Source: Proteus vulgaris
GTDB taxonomy: Bacteria > Pseudomonadota > Gammaproteobacteria > Enterobacterales > Enterobacteriaceae
Length of the DNA: 64,000 nt
Reading direction: 5' to 3'
NCBI GenBank assembly: GCA_901472505.1
Contig: LR590468.1
Location: forward strand, 1,959,501 to 2,023,500
Shown: positions 56,536 through 64,000 of the stretch, piece by piece
Layout of the letters: every line of letters starts with the position of its first letter
How positions within the stretch are numbered: position 1 is the first letter of the stretch
The notes under the pieces: model-generated
Database searches by the model: none
What the model saw: only the letters and a program-made list of their open reading frames with translations
What the model was told of the DNA's origin: nothing
Position numbers and translations under genes: made by a program

Positions 56536-57474
56536 ATGAAAGTAGCAGTTCTCGGTGCAGCGGGTGGTATTGGTCAGGCACTGGCACTTCTTCTTAAAAA
56601 CCAGCTTCCAGCTGGTAGTGAACTCTCTTTATATGATATCGCTCCCGTCACACCGGGCGTCGCAGCTGACTTAAGCCATATCCCAACTCAAGTGACGGTA
56701 AAAGGCTTTGCTGGTGAAGATCCTTCTCCTGCATTAAAAGGCGCTGATGTTGTTCTGATTTCTGCGGGTGTTGCTCGTAAACCAGGCATGGATCGTTCTG
56801 ATCTTTTCAATGTGAATGCCGGTATTGTCCGTAATTTAATTGAAAAAGTAGCACAAAATTGCCCTAAGGCACTGATTGGTATCATTACTAACCCAGTGAA
56901 TACAACAGTTGCTATCGCTGCTGAAGTACTGAAAAAAGCGGGTGTTTACGATAAAAAACGTCTTTTTGGTATTACGACCCTAGATATCATTCGTGCTAAT
57001 ACTTTTGTTGCTGAATTAAAAGGCCAAGATCCTCAGAAAACCAATGTTCCTGTCATTGGTGGGCACTCTGGTGTCACTATTCTTCCTCTGCTTTCTCAAG
57101 TTGATGGGGTCTCATTTACGGATGATGAAGTGTCAGCGCTGACAAAACGTATCCAAAATGCAGGTACTGAAGTTGTAGAAGCGAAAGCAGGTGGTGGATC
57201 AGCAACATTATCAATGGGACAAGCCGCAGCGCGTTTTGGTCTTTCATTAATTCGCGCTTTAAATGGCGAGAAAAATGTTATTGAATGCACCTATACAGAA
57301 GGCGACGGAGAATATGCCCGTTTCTTTGCACAACCTATTCTTTTAGGCAAAAACGGTGTAGAGGAATATTTATCTATTGGTAAATTAAGTGATTTTGAAA
57401 AACAATCTCTTAATGGCATGTTAGATGTATTGAAAAAAGATATAATTCTTGGTGAAGAATTTATTAATAAATAA
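56536..57474 (+). CDS. mdh: Malate dehydrogenase
   Basis: 312 residues. TCA-cycle NAD enzyme interconverting malate and oxaloacetate. [14 protein letters not shown] (NAD fold, residues 7-20), the substrate Arg residues in [25 protein letters not shown], and the catalytic His in [14 protein letters not shown] (near residue 177). Length equals E. coli Mdh. Confidence 0.97.
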   Translation: MKVAVLGAAGGIGQALALLLKNQLPAGSELSLYDIAPVTPGVAADLSHIPTQVTVKGFAGEDPSPALKGADVVLISAGVARKPGMDRSDLFNVNAGIVRNLIEKVAQNCPKALIGIITNPVNTTVAIAAEVLKKAGVYDKKRLFGITTLDIIRANTFVAELKGQDPQKTNVPVIGGHSGVTILPLLSQVDGVSFTDDEVSALTKRIQNAGTEVVEAKAGGGSATLSMGQAAARFGLSLIRALNGEKNVIECTYTEGDGEYARFFAQPILLGKNGVEEYLSIGKLSDFEKQSLNGMLDVLKKDIILGEEFINK

Positions 57475-57515
57475 AGAAATACTTTTTTTGCTATAAAAAT
57501 AATGCAAATTTAAAT

Positions 57516-57549
57516 AAAAACCGCTGATATAGTATCAGCGGTTTTTTTT
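57516..57549. terminator. Terminator after mdh
   Basis: AAAAACCGCTGATA pairs with TATCAGCGGTTTTT and is followed by more T. Shared with the convergent sfsB. Confidence 0.88.
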
Positions 57550-57576
57550 ATTAATTATAATGTATGTAATTATTAG

Positions 57577-57843
57577 TTAATTATTAGTTTTGTCACGAAT
57601 CTTTCGTTCAAGTAATTCTCCTGTTTCAGGATGAAAATAACGGCTTGGCCAAATTTCAGAAGGAGCAACATTAAGATAATCAGCAATGATTTTTTCTCCT
57701 TTAGGCCAAGGGCGTGACAGTGCATTAGCGAGTGTTGAAGAGCTTAACCCTGCTTGACGAGAGATGGCAGCAAGTGTTGTTCCTCGTTTCCTAAGTGCGG
57801 CAATAATATCGGCAGGATGCCAATCAGATTTCCTTGAAATCAT
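57577..57843 (-). CDS. sfsB: Ner-like DNA-binding protein SfsB (Nlp)
   Basis: 88-residue helix-turn-helix protein homologous to the Ner repressor of phage Mu. MISRKSDWHPADIIAALRKR, GTTLAAISRQAGLSSSTLANAL (the HTH, about residues 21-42) and RPWPKGEKIIADYLNVAPSEIWPSRY are typical. E. coli SfsB/Nlp affects maltose genes when overproduced and also lies beside ispB. Here it is divergent, across 186 bp, from two Mu-repressor-like genes. Confidence 0.93.
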   Translation of the reverse strand: MISRKSDWHPADIIAALRKRGTTLAAISRQAGLSSSTLANALSRPWPKGEKIIADYLNVAPSEIWPSRYFHPETGELLERKIRDKTNN

Positions 57844-57932
57844 TTTTAATCCTTTTTCTATAAAATTAATTGCTGTGTTAGTGGTATAAATAACAGTTTA
57901 TTAGAAATGTCTTAAAGCATTTAAACTGATTA

Positions 57933-57964
57933 TTTAGAAAATAAAATAACATTATTTTTCTAAA
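57933..57964. repeat. Inverted repeat, candidate operator between sfsB and the Mu-repressor-like genes
   Basis: TTTAGAAAATAA (57933-57944) faces TTATTTTTCTAAA (57952-57964), pairing except for one extra T. A further TTAGAAA copy lies at 57901-57907. The repeats sit mid-way between the divergent starts, where Mu keeps its c/ner operators. Confidence 0.45.
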
Positions 57965-58029
57965 AATATTTCTGATTTTTTTCTTAATAATTTCTTTTTT
58001 GAAGTTGATAACAATTTTAGAGAAACATA

Positions 58030-58380
58030 ATGAAAAAAGAGTGGTATACGGCAAAGGAATTGACGGGTATAGGTGGATTACCTAAATCACCACAAGGTGT
58101 AAACGCAAAAGCTAAACGTGAATTTTGGCAAAAACAAAAGATAAAGAATAAGCAAGGTAGTGGTGTTGAATATCATTATTCTTGTTTACCAGATGAAACT
58201 TTAATTGCTCTGGAACTTTATGAACCATTAGCACATTACAAACTAAATAAAAAAGAGGAGCCACTCGTTATCTGGGTGAAAGCATTCCAACAACTAAATG
58301 ATGGTGAACAAAAAACATTAACAGAGCTGATATTGCGGGAAGGTATTAGAAGTTTTTTAGAAAAAGTCGTCAATGATTAA
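58030..58380 (+). CDS. Mu repressor/transposase-type DNA-binding protein, copy 1
   Basis: 116 residues. The N-terminal half carries the winged-helix domain shared by phage Mu repressor c and the MuA transposase N-terminus: KEWYTAKELTGIGGLPKSP, QGVNAKAKREFW and YHYSCLPDETLIALEL. The C-terminal half (IWVKAFQQLNDGEQKTLTELILREGI) is a short helical tail, perhaps for oligomers. There is no transposase catalytic domain, so it is a stand-alone regulator. GAGAAAC lies upstream of the ATG. Divergent from sfsB; a paralogue follows 82 bp downstream. Confidence 0.75.
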   Translation: MKKEWYTAKELTGIGGLPKSPQGVNAKAKREFWQKQKIKNKQGSGVEYHYSCLPDETLIALELYEPLAHYKLNKKEEPLVIWVKAFQQLNDGEQKTLTELILREGIRSFLEKVVND

Positions 58381-58462
58381 ACGATTTTAAAGAATCTATT
58401 ATTGCGTTATCCGCAACAGATATCTATCTGATTAACCTCTTAGTTGAATGTGAGATGAGATC

Positions 58463-58878
58463 ATGAAAAAAGAATGGTATACAGCGAAAGAATTAGTGGG
58501 GCTTGCGGGGTTACCTAACTCACCGCAGGGAGTTAACTTGATGGCTCGTCGTGAAGGCTGGGAAAACCGCCGTAAACGTGGCGTTCAAGGGAAAGCTGTA
58601 GAGTATTCAGTGAAAAGTTTGCCTGATGAGGTGATTGGTGTATTAGCCGCACATGAACCTCCTGCTGAGTATTTATCAAAGCGCCAGGATGCTTTTTAAT
58701 TTGGGTTGAGGCATATTATCAATTAACTAAATCAGAACGTGAAAAAATTGTGAAGTTCGTGCTTCGTGAAGGGCTAGCAAAACTCATTAGTTATATTGAT
58801 GCCGATAATCAAGATGCCATTGAGCGAGAAAATGAAGAAGTGCTCAATAAATTAAAAAACCCACCAGAGTCGACATAG
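58463..58878 (+). pseudogene. Mu repressor-type DNA-binding protein, copy 2, frame broken by one base
   Basis: The first 78 residues repeat copy 1 almost motif for motif (MKKEWYTAKELVGLAGLPNS, then QGVNLMARREGWENR and EYSVKSLPDEVIGVL). It then stops; adding one T to the T5 run at 58693-58697 gives DAFLIWVEAYYQLTKSER, REGLAKLISYI and a 138-residue protein ending at 58878. The restored tail also parallels copy 1 (IWVKAFQQL), strong evidence that the break is one missing base. It is convergent with ispB. The two copies diverge clearly outside the DNA-binding motif. Confidence 0.75.
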
Positions 58879-58889
58879 TCGCTCTGGCG
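58859..58889 (+). terminator. Hairpin overlapping the stop of Mu-like copy 2
   Basis: CCCACCAGAG pairs with CTCTGGCGGG (one A-C mismatch) around a 12-base loop, then GCTTTAC. The T-run is short, so moderate. Confidence 0.5.
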
Positions 58890-58927
58890 GGCTTTACTGT
58901 ACTATTAATGGGGTAGTGCCATTAGGA

Positions 58928-59898
58928 TTACGATTGACGTTGTACAGCCACGTGAGCAAGCCCAATCAGCGCTTCTTTATAAGGTGAATCAGGTATAATA
59001 GATAAAGCTTCAATTGCTTTGTCTGCTTCTTCTTCTGCTTTTTGGCGGGTATATTCCAAAGAGCCGCTTTGCTTCATGGTATTTAAAACGGTATCCAATA
59101 AATGGCGACCATTACCTTGCTCAATAGCTTGGCGAATTAACTGAGATTCTTCTTCATTACCGTTATGCATGGCATGGAGTAATGGCAACGTAGGTTTGCC
59201 CTCATCAAGATCATCGCCTGTGTTTTTACCCAACTGGTTATTGTCTGCATCATAATCAAGTAGATCGTCAATGAGCTGGAAAGCGGTCCCAAGGTAACGT
59301 CCATAGTCTTGGAATGCTTTTCTTGCTCAGACGTTGCGCCAGCGAGGATTGCTGACGCATGAGATGCTGCTTCGAATAGGCGCGCTGTTTTGCTGTAGAT
59401 AACTTGCATATAGTCATCTTCAGAAATGTTAGGATCGTTACAATTCATTAATTGTAAGACTTCACCTTCAGCGATCACATTGGTGGCGCTAGACATTAAC
59501 TTTAATACACGCATTGAATCAAGATCCGTCATCATCTGAAAAGATCGTGTATAAATAAAGTCACCAACAAGTACACTTGCTGCATTTCCAAAGACGGCAT
59601 TTGCCGTTTGTTTTCCTCTGCGCATATCAGATTCATCAACAACATCATCATGTAATAACGTTGCTGTATGAATAAACTCGATAAGCGCTGCGACCGAGAT
59701 ATGTTTGTCACCTTGATAGTCCAACGCTCGTCCAGTGAGCACGGCGATCATTGGTCGGATCCTTTTACCTCCACCACTAATGATGTAGTAACCAAGTTGG
59801 TTTATCAAAGAAACATCTGAATTAAGCTGGTAAAGGATTGCCTCATTTACCGCAGCCATATCAGCGGATGTTAGTTTTATAATAGATTCTAAATTCAT
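58928..59898 (-). pseudogene. ispB: Octaprenyl diphosphate synthase IspB, frame broken by one base (probable sequencing error)
   Basis: Makes the C40 side chain of ubiquinone and menaquinone. Start at 59898 (MNLESIIKLTSADMAAVNEAI), as in the family. The first aspartate-rich motif LLHDDVVDESDMRRG is intact. The frame fails at the T4 run 59318-59321: adding one A on the coding strand restores EKAFQDYGRYLGTAFQLIDDLLDYDAD with the second aspartate motif and gives 323 residues, exactly the E. coli length. ispB is essential in E. coli, so this is the strongest sign that the indels here are not biological. Divergent from rplU-rpmA, as usual. Confidence 0.94.
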
Positions 59899-60058
59899 GT
59901 TTTTTCGACTTTGGCTCGCCAATGAGCGCGTTATTATTAATAAAAAATGATCATGCCATAGATTTTACTCTCTTATAATTTAGATTGTACTTTAAAAATG
60001 GCTGAAATAAATATCGCATAAAAAACTCTTTTTTTTAACGCTAGTTTGCGATCTGTAC

Positions 60059-60087
60059 TTGTCATCGGCACTAAATTTGCGTAGAAT
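60059..60087 (+). promoter_or_regulatory. Promoter of rplU-rpmA
   Basis: TTGTCA, 17-bp spacer, TAGAAT, then the GC-rich TCGCGCCC discriminator typical of growth-rate-controlled promoters. It lies 75 bp before rplU. Confidence 0.72.
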
Positions 60088-60161
60088 TCGCGCCCTATGT
60101 GAATATTTTAATTGTGCACTCAAATTATACATATTGGGAGTGTGCGGAAAGCGGAGTTTAT

Positions 60162-60470
60162 ATGTACGCGGTTTTCCAAAGTGGTGGTAAACAACACCGA
60201 GTCAGCGAAGGTCAAACTATTCGTTTAGAGAAACTTGAAGTAGCTACTGGCGAAACAATCGAGTTTGACACTGTAATGATGGTCGCTAATGGCGATGACA
60301 TTCAAATTGGCGCTCCAATTCTTGCGGGCGTTAAAGTTAAAGCGGAAGTGGTTGCTCACGGTCGTGGCGAGAAAGTTAAGATTGTTAAGTTCCGTCGTCG
60401 TAAACATAGCCGTAAACAACAGGGCCACCGTCAGTGGTTTACTGATGTTAAAATCACTGGTATCGCTTAA
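60162..60470 (+). CDS. rplU: 50S ribosomal protein L21
   Basis: 102 residues from the ATG at 60162 ([20 protein letters not shown]), with GCGGAG 6-8 bases upstream; a longer frame from 60099 reads through the leader and is not the start. [22 protein letters not shown] is the conserved rRNA-binding end. rpmA follows after 19 bases. Confidence 0.97.
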   Translation: MYAVFQSGGKQHRVSEGQTIRLEKLEVATGETIEFDTVMMVANGDDIQIGAPILAGVKVKAEVVAHGRGEKVKIVKFRRRKHSRKQQGHRQWFTDVKITGIA

Positions 60471-60477
60471 GGTTTAG

Positions 60478-60744
<267 letters not shown>

Positions 60745-60773
60745 ATAATTACCGGTCCTTTAATCACCGAGTC

Positions 60774-60805
60774 AAAAGCCCTGCAAATCTGTTGCGGGGC
60801 TTTTT
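60774..60805 (+). terminator. Intrinsic terminator after rpmA
   Basis: AAAAGCCCTGCAA pairs with TTGCGGGGCTTTT (one C-G/T adjustment in the stem) around a short loop and ends in T5. Confidence 0.8.
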
Positions 60806-60834
60806 ATATTTAAAAAAAGGCCATCTCTGGGTAA

Positions 60835-62053
<1,219 letters not shown>

Positions 62054-62077
62054 CTTTCATTCTTATCATGAAAAAAT

Positions 62078-62110
62078 AAGAAAACGCCTGATTGATCAGG
62101 CGTTTTCTTT
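62078..62110. terminator. Terminator between obgE and dacB
   Basis: AAGAAAACGCCTGAT pairs with ATCAGGCGTTTTCTT around a 3-base loop; shared by the convergent genes. Confidence 0.88.
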
Positions 62111-62128
62111 TATCTCAATATTGTAAAT

Positions 62129-63571
62129 TTAACGGTTATTGTACATATCTTTATACAGATTAGTTTCAAAGCGTATTAAATAGGCTCGCCCTGCATTACG
62201 ATTTTTCGTCGGTGGTGAATAGGATGAGACATACTGAACAAAAGCAACTTTTTGCCCATTTGCTGTTGTCATAAATCCAGCAAGATTATAAACCCCTTTT
62301 AATGAACCTGTTTTGGCAGAAACTTTGCCATCTACGCCTGCTTCATGAAAGCCACCACGATATTGTAATGTTCCATCATGCCCAGCAAGGGGAAGCATAG
62401 TCATAAAGTTGAGTTCATTATCATGTTGGCCAATATATTGAAGGACTTGCATCATTGTTGCCGGTGAAATGAGGTTATGACGTGAAAGGCCCGAACCATC
62501 AACCATGACTGTATTGCCTAAATCAATTCCTGCTTTTTGTTTTAAAATCGCGCGAGTTGCTTCTGCACCTGAACGCCATGTTCCGGCAACACCATAATAT
62601 TCACGCCCAATGGTTCTAAATACAGTATCTGCAATCATATTGTCAGATTCTTTTAACATTGTCGTAAGTAAGTTATGTAAGGGTTTAGATTGTGTTTGCG
62701 CCAATACTGTAACGGGTGCTTTAACTTGAGAACGACGTTTTATATAACCATCAAGTTCAATATTGGATCTTTGTAATTCTTCTTTTAAAATCGTACCAGC
62801 CCAATGCGCACCGTCTTGAATTGAAAACATTAAAGGCACTGCATCGTCACGTTTAGGGATGCAACCTGTTATTACATAGGTATTTAAGTCACGGACAGTG
62901 ACATCTAATTCACAAAAACGGGTGCGAGTGGAGCCTTTCTCATAAGTTTCAACTTCGCTTAAAACGGTGACAGGATAAAATGAAGCTTTGCGTATTGTGG
63001 CAATATCGCCATCTTTATTGCCACTTTGCAATAAGACAGAAAAACAGTTTTTATCAACAATTGCGGCACTAGGGGGGGCACTAAAACATTGAGTCATATC
63101 ATTCCAAACCCAACCTGGCGCTTTGTCATGACTTGAAAAAGCAGATGTATCAATCAGTAAATCACCATGAACTTTAGTAATACCAGATTGTTTTAATACT
63201 GCGACCATTCCTCTTAACTGTTGGCGAGTTAATGTCGGATCACCACTGAAACGAAAGATCAAATCTCCGTTAAGTTGATCGTTTTTTATTTTACCTTCCG
63301 TCTCCATTGTCGTGGTAAATTGATAATCACCACCTAATTGAAGTAATGCGGCTAAGGCGGTAACAACTTTTTGAGTACTGGCAGGAAGCGCTAATTGATC
63401 TGCATGATAATTGAGGTTAGGAGACGTTGCGCCCACAGGTTGAGTAATCAAACCCACTTGTGTTCCTTCAGGGAGATGCTCAATGTAGTTTTCAACGGAT
63501 ATTGCTTGGGTTGAAAAACTGATGATACTTAATGTGTAAAGTATCCGTCGGAATGTTGATAATAAGCGCAT
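62129..63571 (-). CDS. dacB: D-alanyl-D-alanine carboxypeptidase/endopeptidase DacB (PBP4)
   Basis: 480 residues, periplasmic. Signal peptide ends near residue 23 (STQA-IS). Class C penicillin-binding protein that trims and cleaves peptidoglycan cross-links. Active-site motifs: the SxxK in LPASTQKVVTALAAL (Ser near residue 64), SDN in LKESDNMIADTVF, and KTG in SAKTGSLKGVYNLAG. A large insert between the first two motifs is normal for PBP4. Divergent from greA, as in E. coli. Confidence 0.96.
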   Translation of the reverse strand: MRLLSTFRRILYTLSIISFSTQAISVENYIEHLPEGTQVGLITQPVGATSPNLNYHADQLALPASTQKVVTALAALLQLGGDYQFTTTMETEGKIKNDQLNGDLIFRFSGDPTLTRQQLRGMVAVLKQSGITKVHGDLLIDTSAFSSHDKAPGWVWNDMTQCFSAPPSAAIVDKNCFSVLLQSGNKDGDIATIRKASFYPVTVLSEVETYEKGSTRTRFCELDVTVRDLNTYVITGCIPKRDDAVPLMFSIQDGAHWAGTILKEELQRSNIELDGYIKRRSQVKAPVTVLAQTQSKPLHNLLTTMLKESDNMIADTVFRTIGREYYGVAGTWRSGAEATRAILKQKAGIDLGNTVMVDGSGLSRHNLISPATMMQVLQYIGQHDNELNFMTMLPLAGHDGTLQYRGGFHEAGVDGKVSAKTGSLKGVYNLAGFMTTANGQKVAFVQYVSSYSPPTKNRNAGRAYLIRFETNLYKDMYNNR

Positions 63572-63844
63572 AATTTCTCTGTCCGTGACTATAGCGTGAT
63601 AACGTTACAGTATTGATTGCCAGAGACTAATACTAAAGGGCAATGAGGGCAAAAGTAAACGATATACCGAGTGATTACTGCATTATCAGAAAATATCTGT
63701 TTATTGATTTATAAAGAGAGATAAGGCGTGAAGCAATGCGTCTGTTGTGTTAGATTTAGTTTTAAGTATGGGGGAGCTAAAGTTTACTTCCCAACAACAT
63801 GAATAAGGGAATAAACGTCTTTCCTAATTCACCGAATATATGTA

Positions 63845-63882
63845 GAGACAGGCCCAATTTAAGGTTGCCTGTGTCTTTTTTT
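63845..63882 (+). terminator. Terminator in the greA leader (GraL-like)
   Basis: AGACAGGC pairs with GCCTGTGTCT around a 13-base loop and is followed by T7, about 100 bp before greA. In E. coli transcription of greA produces short leader RNAs (GraL) by termination in front of the gene; this hairpin is in a matching place. The 270 bp between dacB and this hairpin otherwise show nothing firm. Confidence 0.6.
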
Positions 63883-63982
63883 GTCTTGAGAAGAGTAAAT
63901 AGATCCTTTTCTCTGTGTTGTTAGTATAAAAAATCAGGATGATACCTATTTTTTATTAGGAATAGTATTGAGGTATTAACAC

Positions 63983-64000
63983 ATGAATCAGATCCCAATG
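63983..64000 (+). CDS. greA: Transcript cleavage factor GreA (first six codons only)
   Basis: ATG at 63983 with TTGAGG about 9 bases upstream; the six codons read MNQIPM, matching the E. coli GreA start MQAIPM, and the gene is divergent from dacB as expected. Rescues backtracked RNA polymerase. The remaining ~150 residues lie beyond the window. Confidence 0.7.

Overview
The window looks like chromosome of a low-GC Enterobacterales bacterium of the Morganellaceae, most likely Proteus. This rests on AT-rich codon use together with the enterobacterial gene orders mscM-psd-rsgA-orn-glyVXY-queG-tsaE-amiB-mutL-miaA-hfq-hflXKC-purA-nsrR-rnr-rlmB-rpsF-priB-rpsR-rplI, fklB-cysQ-ytfJ-ytfK-ytfL-msrA-tamA-tamB-ytfP-ppa-fbp-mpl, argR/mdh and sfsB-ispB-rplU-rpmA-obgE-dacB-greA. 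The species assignment is inference; family identities come from recognisable protein motifs.

Layout. 1-4.5 kb: a chaperone-usher fimbrial operon on the minus strand (major pilin, chaperone, usher running off the left edge) with a LysR-type regulator upstream, then 1.3 kb of AT-rich DNA without a convincing gene. 5.8-11.9 kb: mscM, psd and rsgA on the minus strand, then orn. 12.0-13.1 kb: three identical tRNA-Gly(GCC) genes and a 716-bp gap holding three consensus DnaA boxes, in the position of the E. coli datA locus. 13.1-31 kb: queG, then housekeeping operons for tRNA modification, cell-wall hydrolysis, mismatch repair, the Hfq/HflXKC module, purine synthesis, nitric oxide sensing, RNase R, and ribosomal proteins S6, S18 and L9 with PriB.

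31-36.5 kb is accessory DNA set between conserved genes: ytfB, an unrecognised ~564-residue protein, a zinc-starvation operon (Zur box, rpmE2, rpmJ2, zinT), and a probable membrane effector/immunity-like pair. 36.5-49.1 kb returns to conserved genes (a gabD-like dehydrogenase, fklB through ytfP, including the TamA/TamB outer-membrane biogenesis pair). 49.4-52.2 kb, between ytfP and ppa, is the most novel-looking cassette: a small 87-residue protein, an attenuator-like hairpin, a protein with two RmlC-like cupin domains, and an MFS transporter. 52.3-64 kb holds ppa, fbp, mpl, argR, mdh, then a Ner-like gene (sfsB) divergent from two tandem Mu-repressor-like genes, then ispB, rplU-rpmA, obgE, dacB and the first codons of greA.

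Quality warning. About fourteen single-base indels, nearly all in short homopolymers, break eleven genes (miaA, the 564-residue protein, both effector/immunity-like genes, ytfL three times, tamA, the small cassette protein, the MFS transporter twice, the second Mu-like gene, ispB and obgE). IspB and ObgE are essential in E. coli, and restoring one base at each site gives full-length proteins, so most of these are probably sequencing errors rather than true pseudogenes. They are listed as pseudogene because the frame is broken in the sequence as given.
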